Counted from the stretch's first letter, positions 9,393 through 18,335 are shown. The stretch: DNA of 41,218 nucleotides from Bacillota bacterium (GCA_022360435.1 JAKSCU010000364.1:1-41218); one strand, 5' to 3'. Notes: generated by a model not told the origin, from the letters alone. A program made the numbers and translations.

Positions 9393-9767
9393 CTAAAAAG
9401 TTGTGATGTATACTTTATTACCTTCTTTGCAGCCTCTGAGCAATTCACAATGCCTTAAAACAGAGAATTGTGTTTCCATTTCCCACTGGGACAAACCAAA
9501 GGCTTTCATGAATTCAGCACTTTCAACCTTCTCTTTTTCCTTTACGTACTCATAAATTTTCTTTTGAAGAGCAGTCAGACCGCTTGTTCCTGTTTGCCCC
9601 AATTGCCGGCGCGTATTACGCGCCGATGAAACTGATAGAGGGTCGCAGGATACGGGGCGTTGCATGGCTGTTATATAGCAGTCCTCACACAGCGTTCTAC
9701 CGTAAAAACTATACTTGTCATCTGCTTCTAATGCGTTTTCACATCTGTCACACTTCAAAGTAATCAC
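9393..9767 (-). CDS. small protein with LIM/treble-clef-like zinc site and C-terminal winged-helix-like region
   Basis: CDRCENALEADDKYSFYGRTLCEDCY; LTALQKKIYEYVKEKEKVESAEFMKAFGLSQWEMETQFSVLRHCELLRGCKEGNKVYI. Confidence 0.65.
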   Translation of the reverse strand: MITLKCDRCENALEADDKYSFYGRTLCEDCYITAMQRPVSCDPLSVSSARNTRRQLGQTGTSGLTALQKKIYEYVKEKEKVESAEFMKAFGLSQWEMETQFSVLRHCELLRGCKEGNKVYITTF

Positions 9768-10046
9768 CTCCTATCTTGAGCATCGCTTACCCTAACCAAC
9801 AAGAGCGCACTTCTTAACGCGGTCAATTAATCTTGCTAAATCGCCCTTGAAACCCCTGGTTTTACACTCCGTTCGGAAAGAGCCAACCTGGCGTCAGCAG
9901 TAAATTTTATTTTTGGCGGGCATATCCCGCAACAAAACTTTTTATCCGAAAATTATAGCTTATATGTCCATAATAAACAAATTAGCTAGACGACGTCAAC
10001 TAGAAGAAATATATCTTTTTTCTACCTAACATAACCTTTTGGGGAG

Positions 10047-10125
10047 GAGTCAAAGGGACGGCTCTGTTGACTCATTCCGGTTTTTTTCAGACAAAAGTGA
10101 GTCAGTGGAACCGTCCCCTCTAACT
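10047..10125. repeat. REP-like palindrome (GGGACGGTTC family), imperfect long inverted repeat
   Basis: GAGTCAAAGGGACGGCTCTGTTGACTCA ... TGAGTCAGTGGAACCGTCCCCTCTAACTC. Confidence 0.8.
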
Positions 10126-10496
10126 CGGAAACTTTGGTGTGCCAGGCTTCCGGGATGTAAAGCCCGGACCAGGAAGTCGGGTTCACAACCGATTCGATTT
10201 CCAGGCTGACCGATCGTTTTCTGAGATGGAGGCGATATTCTCCCCGATCATCTGCATGGCTTGTGGCCACTACTCTCACCAAATAAGTTCCGCTCATATT
10301 TAGGTAAGCTAAGTTACCTTGCTTGCCCTATATAAAAAGGAGCATCCGTTGCTGCTCGCCGGTTTGCTCCGTTTAAGATGAAGGTAGCGGTATATTGGGT
10401 AATGCATATACATATAAGTTGGCCGCAGTTCGCCGTAACCTTTCTTTTCCTGCTTGGTTTACTATACGGTTAGATTATTTATGCATATGATAATCA

Positions 10497-11336
10497 CTAA
10501 CATCCCTGATTTTTCCATTTTAATTCATACAGGTCATTGCGCATCTGGGCCAATAAAGGCAGCCTGGCCCTTACTTCTTCAATTTTGGCCGGATCAACCG
10601 CGGCCAAAATGATATTCTCATCGGTGCCCGCTTCACAAATCACCCCGCCCCAAGGATCGACCAGCATGGAATGGCCATAGATCACGTACCGCGCATTTTC
10701 ATCCCGGGCCGGCGAAGCCGCCGCCACGTAAACCTGGTTGTCCACGGCGCGCATACGCATGGAGAGTTCCCAGTGGACCGGGCCGGTTACCATGTTAAAG
10801 GCGGCCGGAACTATAATCACCTGGGCCCCGGCCATGGCCATAAGGCGGGCCAGTTCGGGGAAACGCACGTCAAAGCAAATGCACACCCCCAGTTTACAAA
10901 ATCCTCCGTCCACTACAGTAAGTCCCGCGCCGGGACCCAGGGTGCTGGATTCTCTTACACGCAGGCCCGGCAAATCCACGTCAAACAGGTGCACCTTCCT
11001 GTGCCGTCCCAAAAGTTGGCCTCCCGGTCCAAATACAAATGATGTGTTATAGACCAGATCCCCGTCCCGCTCGGGAATGGAGCCGCCCACCAGCACAACC
11101 CCGCAGCCGGCGGCTACCCGGCTTAAGGCACGCATCGTTTCACCGTCCGGATAGGTTTCGGCATAAGAGGGAAATAGTTCGGTCACGTAAGGACAGTTGA
11201 ACATTTCCGGCAGCACCACCACCCGCGCGCCCATGGCCGCTGCTTCCCGCACCATTTTTTCAGCCCGGGTGATGTTTGCCGCCTTGTCATCCGTAACCCT
11301 TAACTGGCACACCGCCAGGTTGAACTTTGTGCTCAC
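10497..11336 (-). CDS. carbon-nitrogen hydrolase family protein (omega-amidase/nitrilase-like)
   Basis: VVLPEMFNCPY, RKVHLFDVDLPG, GVCICFDVRFPELARLMAMAGAQVIIVPAAFN; Glu-Lys-Cys triad. Confidence 0.93.
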   Translation of the reverse strand: MSTKFNLAVCQLRVTDDKAANITRAEKMVREAAAMGARVVVLPEMFNCPYVTELFPSYAETYPDGETMRALSRVAAGCGVVLVGGSIPERDGDLVYNTSFVFGPGGQLLGRHRKVHLFDVDLPGLRVRESSTLGPGAGLTVVDGGFCKLGVCICFDVRFPELARLMAMAGAQVIIVPAAFNMVTGPVHWELSMRMRAVDNQVYVAAASPARDENARYVIYGHSMLVDPWGGVICEAGTDENIILAAVDPAKIEEVRARLPLLAQMRNDLYELKWKNQGC

Positions 11337-11438
11337 TATCTCACCACCGGTTTAAACAATATCTCTGACCCGCTATCGACCAACGCGGCAGCAGGCCATT
11401 AAACAGCCAGACCCCCGCCGGGGCAGGGGTCTTGGAAA

Positions 11439-11660
11439 TTATACCTGTACGACTTCTTTCACCTCGGGTATGGCCTGTTTAATTGTCCGCTCAATTCCCT
11501 GTTTTAGAGTGTATGTGGACATTGGGCAACTGCCGCAGGCGCCCGTCAATTTTACTTTAACCACCCCGTCGGGCGTAACATCAATCAACTCAACGTCACC
11601 GCCGTCACGCTGCAGCGCCGGGCGCACCTTGTCCAAAGCGGTTTGAACCTTTTCGCGCAT
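11439..11660 (-). CDS. NifU-like C-terminal domain Fe-S scaffold protein
   Basis: [17 protein letters not shown]...[22 protein letters not shown]. Confidence 0.95.
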   Translation of the reverse strand: MREKVQTALDKVRPALQRDGGDVELIDVTPDGVVKVKLTGACGSCPMSTYTLKQGIERTIKQAIPEVKEVVQV

Positions 11661-11770
11661 GGTTCCGACCTCCTTTCTGGTCTTATTATGACAGTAAACT
11701 ACCGGCGCTATGTGGCCGGGTCAAAAAGAACCATTCCTATTTTACCTTTATTTTCACAGTGTGGCAATAG

Positions 11771-11797
11771 AAAACCCCGGACAGGCCCGGGGCTTTG
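11771..11797 (-). terminator. intrinsic terminator for the sigma/anti-sigma operon
   Basis: Minus strand caaagccccgggcctgtccggggtttt. Confidence 0.6.
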
Positions 11798-11893
11798 ATA
11801 TAATGTCGTTTTTATATTGTAAGCGGCCCCGGCCGGTTGCAATTGCGTCCGGTTTCATCCTATCAATCCAAACCGCGCCGGAGGTGATACAAC

Positions 11894-13117
11894 TCATCTG
11901 CTTTCAAAATATACTCTTATTGTCGCCCTGGTGGTTGCCCCGGGATCTTTGGCGTTTAAAGCCGCCAATTTTTCCCGCAGGTCCCTAAGTTGCCGCCCCA
12001 CGTTTTCCAGTTCTTCTTCCGCCGCCCTGCCGCCGTTGTCGTCAACCTGGCGGGCAAGCTCTCCCTGCCTGGACGTCAGCAAGTCTATTGCCTTTTGGAG
12101 TTGCTTGGCGCTGGGCGGATTCTCCTGTATTAAAAAGCGCTCCGAAACTCGACCCAGCTTCTCTATTTGGTCTAAGAATTTTTCCGCGTTTGTAACCGGC
12201 ACCTGCAGGATCAATTCTTTTCCGGGTATGACCTGCTGTTCCACCACCCCCCCGTACTCCATGAGGGTTTCTATAACCCGTTGCTCCGCCTCTTTTCCAT
12301 CGCCAACTCCCAGGGTTATGGCATACACCATGGCCGGGCCGGGCTCCGTACCGGCGCTTTTTCCGAGGTCTGGGGGAGCAGCATTGGAATCCGCCTCTTC
12401 TTCCGGCGTCATGCCTACAAAAAATTCGGATTCACCGTTTCCCCCCATAATACTTACCGAATCTTCTTCCTTTTGTTGCGTCGAATCGGCAGTTTCATCT
12501 TCAGCTTTGGCGTCCGAAAAATATCCAACGCCGGTGGCCGGCGTCTGCTCGGCCTCGCCACCCGTGTCTTCCGATGGGCGCTGCGCTTCCCGGGAGGCTG
12601 CGGGTTCAAGGGAGCCAGCGTAACCACTTTCCACGGTGTCCCTGCCGCCGGTCCAGGCCATGGGCATTTGTTCGGAAGCCGGTCCACGGTTTTCATTCTC
12701 CCGATGGGCAACTTGTTTTTGCATTATTTCGGATTCACCGGCGGTTTTTGGCTGGGAAACCGGACCAAAGGGTAACCCGCCTTTTCCATCGTTCCAGAGC
12801 GCCGTTACCCCAACGGTCAGGAAGACAACCGCGGCTGCCAACATGCCTAACCACCGGCCTTTGAAAAACCCGGCGGTTGGGGTTTTTGATTCGGGTTCCG
12901 CAGCCCGCAGGCGCTGGCGCAGGCTTTCGCCAAACCCGGGCGGCGGCGCCACCTCCGGCAGTTCCCTGATCAATCCCACAACGGCACACAAGTCGTCGTA
13001 CTCCATCCTGCATTGGGCGCAGGATTCCATGTGCTCTTCAACACGGGAAGCATAGGAAGAATCCAGCATGCCGTCAATATAAGCCGATAATGTTTCGCTA
13101 ATGTCATGGCATTGCAT
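11894..13117 (-). CDS. anti-sigma factor with zf-HC2 domain and DUF4349-like C-terminal region
   Basis: CHDISETLSAYIDGMLDSSYASRVEEHMESCAQC; C-terminal coiled coil; start overlaps sigma gene end. Confidence 0.85.
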   Translation of the reverse strand: MQCHDISETLSAYIDGMLDSSYASRVEEHMESCAQCRMEYDDLCAVVGLIRELPEVAPPPGFGESLRQRLRAAEPESKTPTAGFFKGRWLGMLAAAVVFLTVGVTALWNDGKGGLPFGPVSQPKTAGESEIMQKQVAHRENENRGPASEQMPMAWTGGRDTVESGYAGSLEPAASREAQRPSEDTGGEAEQTPATGVGYFSDAKAEDETADSTQQKEEDSVSIMGGNGESEFFVGMTPEEEADSNAAPPDLGKSAGTEPGPAMVYAITLGVGDGKEAEQRVIETLMEYGGVVEQQVIPGKELILQVPVTNAEKFLDQIEKLGRVSERFLIQENPPSAKQLQKAIDLLTSRQGELARQVDDNGGRAAEEELENVGRQLRDLREKLAALNAKDPGATTRATIRVYFESR

Positions 13118-13727
13118 TTTGCTTCCCTCCTTTGTCGTTCAGACGACCGACCGAGCTGAAAAGTTCCCCTTTCTCCTTCATCTTTTCCTTTAATGCGTTT
13201 CGGGCCCTGCTAATACGGGATTTCACCGTGCCCAGCGAACAGTCCAAGATACCGGCAATTTCCTCGTAGCTCAGGTCCTGTATCTCTCGCAGCACCAATA
13301 TGAGCCTGTGGTCGGGGGAAAGTTCGTCCAGACACCCCTGCACCTGGCGCTGTGTTTCGTGCCGCTGCGCCGTCTCCTCGGGAGAATCCTGGGCGGCGGC
13401 TGCGGGTACTTTGGTCGGTGAAGTGGTCATTAACTCGTCCATGGAAACACTGCGCCTTCTCTGCCTCTTCCTCAGTTCATCCCGGCAAGCGTTGGCGGCA
13501 ACGCGATACAACCAGGTAGAAAATGAAGAATCGCCCCGAAAACTGGGCAGTGATTGGTACATGCGGATAAAAGTATCCTGCGCCAAATCGCCGGCGTCGG
13601 CGTGGTTGCCCATGAACCGGTATGACACACTGTAAATCTTGGCCTCGTAACGGCGGACCAGTTGATCAAAGGCGTCCATATCGCCTTGTTGTGCTCGTTC
13701 TACCAAATCCTCATCGGAAAAATGCAA
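13104..13727 (-). CDS. ECF RNA polymerase sigma factor (SigW-like)
   Basis: RRYEAKIYSVSYRFMGNHADAGDLAQDTFIRMYQSLPSF region 2; LSYEEIAGILDCSLGTVKSRISRARNAL region 4; likely TTG start at 13727 after GGGAGAGGAT. Confidence 0.92.
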   Translation of the reverse strand: MHFSDEDLVERAQQGDMDAFDQLVRRYEAKIYSVSYRFMGNHADAGDLAQDTFIRMYQSLPSFRGDSSFSTWLYRVAANACRDELRKRQRRRSVSMDELMTTSPTKVPAAAAQDSPEETAQRHETQRQVQGCLDELSPDHRLILVLREIQDLSYEEIAGILDCSLGTVKSRISRARNALKEKMKEKGELFSSVGRLNDKGGKQNAMP

Positions 13728-13745
13728 AACAATCCTCTCCCATGT

Positions 13746-13774
13746 AAAAAGCCGGGGCAAAAATGTCCCGGCTT
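13746..13774 (-). promoter_or_regulatory. terminator-like hairpin in the leader of the ECF sigma operon
   Basis: Minus strand AAGCCGGGACATTTTTGCCCCGGCTTTTT. Confidence 0.6.
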
Positions 13775-13844
13775 ATAAATTCGACAAGGCTGTATATACT
13801 TCCTGCAACCCGCTTCCAGCGGTCATCGAGGCCATTTGTTGCCG

Positions 13845-13873
13845 TTGACAATGGATTCCCCCCATGTTACAAT
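13845..13873 (+). promoter_or_regulatory. sigma-A promoter for tRNA-Leu
   Basis: TTGACA - 17 nt - TACAAT, 34 nt upstream of the tRNA. Confidence 0.85.
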
Positions 13874-13907
13874 TTGATTTGCGGGTGCGCAAATTTTATC
13901 AATATCG

Positions 13908-13992
13908 GCCGAAGTGGCGGAACTGGCAGACGCACACGACTCAAAATCGTGCGCCTTCGGGCATGTGGGTTCGACTCCCACCTTCGGCACCA
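13908..13992 (+). tRNA. tRNA-Leu (anticodon CAA)
   Basis: gccgaagtggcggaactggcagacgcacacgactcaaaatcgtgcgccttcgggcatgtgggttcgactcccaccttcggcacca; GCCGAAG/CTTCGGC acceptor, CACGA-CTCAAAA-TCGTG anticodon arm, encoded CCA. Confidence 0.97.
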
Positions 13993-14095
13993 TTCCCTTT
14001 TAAGCCGCTAATGTCAGGTGTTAAACCTTCTAACCGGCCATAACTCTAACGAATTGCTAACCAACACAATATGGTGACAATGAGATATTTCTTGT

Positions 14096-14126
14096 AAAAA
14101 AACCACCTGGAAAGGTGGTTTTTTTA
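14096..14126 (+). terminator. intrinsic terminator
   Basis: aaaaaaaccacctggaaaggtggttttttta. Confidence 0.75.
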
Positions 14127-14222
14127 TTCGTTCAGCACTATAAAAAAGGCATTGATCTCTTAGTGCCTTAATTTATTGATCCATCTTTGCCATCACAAAC
14201 TTTTTTATAACTTTCTCATTTT

Positions 14223-14507
14223 TTATTTCAGCGTAACCTGTACCTCTTTGTCGAGGGAGCGGGCAACCTTAGACAGAAAGTCCAATGATGGATTGTACGT
14301 TCCGCTTTCCAGGCGGCTAATATTGGATTTCTGAGTCCCAACCCGAAGCGCCAATTCTTCTTGGGTAATATTTTGGCTGGTGCGTGCTTCAATGATTTGC
14401 GAAATCACATCATAGCGCGGTTTCAGCTTTTCGTATTCCGCTTTGAATTCTTCGTCCTTCATCAAAAGCTCTTTCACTTCGTAAAACTTTGCTCCCGCCT
14501 TACTCAT
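14223..14507 (-). CDS. XRE-family antitoxin, HigA-like
   Basis: ISQIIEARTSQNITQEELALRVGTQKSNISRLESGTYNPSLDFLSKVARSLDKEVQVTL; start MSKAGAK at 14507 overlaps toxin end. Confidence 0.88.
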   Translation of the reverse strand: MSKAGAKFYEVKELLMKDEEFKAEYEKLKPRYDVISQIIEARTSQNITQEELALRVGTQKSNISRLESGTYNPSLDFLSKVARSLDKEVQVTLK

Positions 14508-14856
14508 TGTCACACCTTCTTTCATAATCTTCTTTATAACGCAGTGCCCGTTCAATCTCTCTTGGCGAAGTTTTTTGAGTTTTTTTGGTGAAACCATGAA
14601 GCAGCACAAATGTCTTCTGGTGGTAAGTGAAATAGAAAATCCTGCTGATATCCGAGGCGAACTTGATTCTCAATTCAAAAAGGCCTTTGCCTTTTACGGG
14701 CTTGACATATGGTTCCCTTAATTCAGGTCCATGCTTTTCCAGCAGTTCTATTTCGCTAAAGGCTTTCGCCCGCATTTTTGCTTCCAACGACAGTAGAAAA
14801 TCCAGTACGGGAATATCTCCGTTTTCCTTTTTATAGTATTCTACCTGCCAATCCAT
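14500..14856 (-). CDS. RelE/HigB-like toxin (phage-derived Gp49-like family)
   Basis: FLLSLEAKMRAKAFSEIELLEKHGPELREPYVKPVKGKGLFELRIKFASDISRIFYFTYHQKTFVLLHGFTKKTQKTSPREIERAL. Confidence 0.92.
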   Translation of the reverse strand: MDWQVEYYKKENGDIPVLDFLLSLEAKMRAKAFSEIELLEKHGPELREPYVKPVKGKGLFELRIKFASDISRIFYFTYHQKTFVLLHGFTKKTQKTSPREIERALRYKEDYERRCDNE

Positions 14857-14883
14857 GATACACCTCTAATTTTAGTATATGCC

Positions 14884-15351
14884 TCACCTCATCATTATGT
14901 TATCATATATGATAACATAAATCAAGAAATTTGTATTAGTCGATGGTGCTTTTAAACAGGTGCAGCTTGGTGGATGTATCCCTTGCCGGAATGGAGAAGG
15001 AAAAAAGCGCTTGTCGCTGCCGCTTGCGTCCCCCATATGTCCCTGCCTGTTTATAGCTTCCAGCCTTATTTTATAAGCAAGCTTTTTCATCGGTAAAATG
15101 CTTTCCCTTTGCAGGTTGCTGTCAACCATGATAATTGTCGCGGCATCGTCATCCATTTCACGGACAATGCAGGGCATGGTGTCCATGCCCGCAAGTTCGC
15201 TTGCCTTTTTTCGCCGGTGTCCGGCAATCATTTCATGGCCGCCGTTCGCTTTGGGCCGGGCAAGTCCGGGGACTAAAACGCCGTGTTGTTTTACACTGTC
15301 CGCCATTTCCAGCATGGCCTCATCCGATTTCACCTTAAATTGTTTTTTCAA
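14884..15351 (-). pseudogene. truncated ParB/Spo0J-like nuclease-domain protein
   Basis: MLEMADSVKQHGVLVPGLARPK..GGHEMIAGHRRKKASELAGMDTMPCIVREMDDDAATIIMVDSNLQRESILPMKKLAYKIRLEAINRQG then unrelated low-complexity tail; HTH and C-terminus missing. Confidence 0.75.
14895..14920. promoter_or_regulatory. perfect 26-bp palindrome, candidate TA operator
   Basis: TTATGTTATCATATATGATAACATAA, 38 bp upstream of toxin start. Confidence 0.75.
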
Positions 15352-15387
15352 TTAAAGAGGTGTCTTCGATGAATGATCATAATCAAA

Positions 15388-15978
15388 CTAAGAAAAAAGT
15401 AACTTAACTTTTATTTTAAGCTCTTCTGCTGTTATTGCCATTCTATACAAATCAGATGCTTCCATTTTGATACTTGGTTCATATTTTTTATATAGTCTAA
15501 TCCATAATTTATCAACGTCTTCATCTGTTAAGTCATTTTTATTTAATTCAAGGAGAAAATTTACATTTATATTAATAAAATTTTCAAAATTAGTACTGCA
15601 AAGAACAAACCCCTTACCATCAATAGAACCAGGCGTTATCCAAATTACGGGGTATTCCCCTTTATTATCTTTAACACCAGTATAAAATGCATATGTTTCA
15701 CTATCAACTCCAGTTGACGCAAAAACAATTACGTCCTTTAGCCAATTGCGAAAAAATTCAGTACTGGAAATAACAGAACCGTCACCAAATAATGGCTCTA
15801 TCCATAAACAATTCCCGATATTAAACTGTACTCCATTTCCATATTTTATAAGCCATGATTTAAAAGAAGGAGGTAATTCCGAACCCAATTGCCTTTCAGC
15901 TTGTTTTATTAACTCATGATTTAAATTTCCTAATTTAATGTTCTTATTTGTTAAAGGGAAATCAATTTTAAAGGTCAT
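15388..15978 (-). CDS. SMI1/KNR4 (SUKH) family protein, orphan immunity-like
   Basis: LIKQAERQLGSELPPSFKSWLIKYGNG...; DSETYAFYTGVKDNKGEYPVIWITPG. Confidence 0.8.
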   Translation of the reverse strand: MTFKIDFPLTNKNIKLGNLNHELIKQAERQLGSELPPSFKSWLIKYGNGVQFNIGNCLWIEPLFGDGSVISSTEFFRNWLKDVIVFASTGVDSETYAFYTGVKDNKGEYPVIWITPGSIDGKGFVLCSTNFENFININVNFLLELNKNDLTDEDVDKLWIRLYKKYEPSIKMEASDLYRMAITAEELKIKVKLLFS

Positions 15979-16212
15979 TTTTTATCCTCCATTGTAATTT
16001 TAAATACAATGTTCTTGGTAAAATTATAAGATCCTATTTTTTAAAGATTTAAGAGTTGCGCAAGCAATACTCTTTTTAACGTATTAATTAACGTTACTGA
16101 AGCGACACCTTTAAAGAGTTTTAGCAAGCTATTAAATCAAGGCTCATGTGGGATTCTCGTAAATGTACTGACGGAATAAATTATGGTAACTAAGGGTTTA
16201 CACGAAATCAAC

Positions 16213-17097
16213 TTATTTTATATTATTAAATAAGCTCAATTGGATGCTGGCTACTTTTTGGTGATAGGAAGGCATTTTGGTGGAGATGTTGTGGTGTTTA
16301 CACCATTGATGGAATAAATTTTTGAGTTTGGTATAATTGTTGACGCCACAGGAGTACCTGTTTTTGAATCTTTTTTCATATTTCTCTCGTAAACCCGGAA
16401 AATTTTCATCTAATTTATCGTAATAATACAGTTTTTGCCTATCTCTCAGGGTCATGCCAAAGCTTGGTATGATAAAGGATGCTCCATAGTAGGCTGATTT
16501 TTTTACTATGTTTTTTATATTTTCCTCGTTGTCTTCTATAAATGGCAGCAATGGCATCATTACAACGCCTGTATTAATGCCTAATGATGATAATATGCCC
16601 ATGGCTTTTAATCTTTCTGAAGGAAGCGGTGCGTGGGGTTCTATTTTTTTTGCCAGTTCATCATCAGTTGTGGTAATGGTAAAGGCAATACAGGCATAAA
16701 CCTCATTAATCTTTTGTAGAAGTTTTATGTCTCTAAGTATCAGGTTGCTCTTGGTGCAAATATTCACCGGATATCTATAATGACTTATGATTTCCAAGCA
16801 TTTGCCTGTCAAGTTATATTCTTTTTCCAGGGGCATATAGGGATCACTCATTGCACCTGTTCCTATGGTGCCTCTTTTTCTTTTCCGCGCTAATTCTTTT
16901 TGTAGGAGTTCCGGTGCGTTGACTTTGACGATAATATCATTAAAGTTCTCTATTCTATAGCGCTCACTTCTGGAATCGCAGTAAATACACTGATATTGAC
17001 AGCCTCTATAGATGTTCACACCATATTCCATACCAAACCAACCGGAAGGGTGTTTGTTTTTATTTAAAATACTTTTAGCTTGTACCTCTTGAATCAT
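16213..17097 (-). CDS. SPL-family radical SAM protein (spore photoproduct lyase-related)
   Basis: NIYRGCQYQCIYCDSRSERY CxxxCxxC; GTGAMSDPYMPLEKEYNLTGKCLEII. Confidence 0.88.
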   Translation of the reverse strand: MIQEVQAKSILNKNKHPSGWFGMEYGVNIYRGCQYQCIYCDSRSERYRIENFNDIIVKVNAPELLQKELARKRKRGTIGTGAMSDPYMPLEKEYNLTGKCLEIISHYRYPVNICTKSNLILRDIKLLQKINEVYACIAFTITTTDDELAKKIEPHAPLPSERLKAMGILSSLGINTGVVMMPLLPFIEDNEENIKNIVKKSAYYGASFIIPSFGMTLRDRQKLYYYDKLDENFPGLREKYEKRFKNRYSCGVNNYTKLKNLFHQWCKHHNISTKMPSYHQKVASIQLSLFNNIK

Positions 17098-17425
17098 TTT
17101 AGTGACTCCTAGCGGTTGGCAAATGATTTATGTTTATTTTAGGATATTGGGTTTAAGGTGTCAATTTTGTTAAATTCAAGTTCGAAGATTGCCACGTAGG
17201 CTGCGTCAAAACAAACCTACATTAATAATTATGCATTTATAGTAAACCATTACTATCAAATATATATAGACATTGTTGTCATTTCCCTGTTTCAGGATTA
17301 CAAGCTAGCTTGAAGGATGAGAACAAAATTAACCTGTAAGACAAAACTGCGTAGTCAGATTTTTTTTTATATTTAAACTTTTATTTACAGGGGTTTTAGT
17401 TTTATTGTAGAAATGAAACTATATA

Positions 17426-17442
17426 ATGAAATATCATTTCAT
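17426..17442. promoter_or_regulatory. candidate IclR-family operator upstream of panB
   Basis: ATGAAAT-ATC-ATTTCAT inverted repeat 27 bp upstream of the TTG start, flanked by additional TGAAAC half-sites. Confidence 0.5.
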
Positions 17443-17468
17443 ATATTGAAACGCAAGGAGGTTGTTGT

Positions 17469-18335
17469 TTGGACAAGAAAAAACCCACCGTGCTCACCCT
17501 CAAGCAAATGAAGCGTGAAGGCCAAAAAATCACCATGACCACGGCATACGACTATGGCATGATGTCCCAAGTGGCTAAAAGCGACATTGACATAGTCCTG
17601 GTGGGAGATTCCGCCGCCATGACCATGCTGGGGTACGAAAGCACCGTACCCATCGACCTGGAAACAATGCTCGTATTTTGCCAGGGTGTTGCCAGAGCCG
17701 GCAAGCACACCTTTCTGGTGGGCGACATGCCCTTCATGTCTTACGAAGTGAGCGTTGAAAAAGCGGTGGCCAACGCGGGCCGGATTATGAAGGAAGGCTT
17801 TATGGACAGCGTCAAGTTGGAAGGCGGCGAGCGCGTAGCCGACACGGTGGCCGCCATTGTAAGGGCGGGCATCCCGGTGATGGGTCACATCGGCCTGACC
17901 CCCCAAAGCGCCTCGCAACTGGGCGGCTTCACCGTCCAGGGGAAAGACCTGCAAAGCGCCAAGCAAATAGTCAAGGACGCCCTGGCCTTGGAAAAAGCGG
18001 GGGTATTCGCCATTATTATGGAGGTCGTCCCGGCACCGGTGGCCAAACTGGTCACCGAACTGGTGCAGGTTCCCATCATCGGTATCGGCGGGGGGAAACA
18101 CTGCGACGGGCAAGTGATGGTGCTGCACGACATGCTGGGCCTTTTTGACAAGTTTTCGCCCCGGTTTGTTAAGCGGTACGCTCATTTGGGCGCAGAAATG
18201 CAAAAAGCGCTGAACCAATTCGCCTCGGAAGTGCGCGAAGGCCGTTTTCCCAGTCAGGAACACTCTTTTTCCATGCCTGATGAGGTTGCCGGCCAACTTG
18301 TGGCCGGGCTGAAAGAGGATGGTGTCCTGAAGTGA
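17469..18335 (+). CDS. panB: 3-methyl-2-oxobutanoate hydroxymethyltransferase
   Basis: KITMTTAYDYGMMSQVAKSDIDIVLVGDSAAMTMLGYESTVPIDLETM; GHIGLTPQS; IPIIGIGGGKHCDGQVMVLHDMLGL. Confidence 0.96.
   Translation: MDKKKPTVLTLKQMKREGQKITMTTAYDYGMMSQVAKSDIDIVLVGDSAAMTMLGYESTVPIDLETMLVFCQGVARAGKHTFLVGDMPFMSYEVSVEKAVANAGRIMKEGFMDSVKLEGGERVADTVAAIVRAGIPVMGHIGLTPQSASQLGGFTVQGKDLQSAKQIVKDALALEKAGVFAIIMEVVPAPVAKLVTELVQVPIIGIGGGKHCDGQVMVLHDMLGLFDKFSPRFVKRYAHLGAEMQKALNQFASEVREGRFPSQEHSFSMPDEVAGQLVAGLKEDGVLK

Noticed and set aside
10022-10297. 91-aa minus-strand ORF resembling the end of a pre-peptidase-like domain (SGTYLVRVVATSHADDRGEYRLHL)
   Set aside because: C-terminal part is translated REP palindrome and there is no upstream domain; at most a gene remnant, so not called as a CDS.
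11931-12623. 230-aa plus-strand ORF
   Set aside because: Antisense to the anti-sigma factor; Ser/Pro/Ala-rich shadow frame.
17439-18296. 285-aa minus-strand ORF
   Set aside because: Antisense shadow of panB in GC-rich coding DNA.
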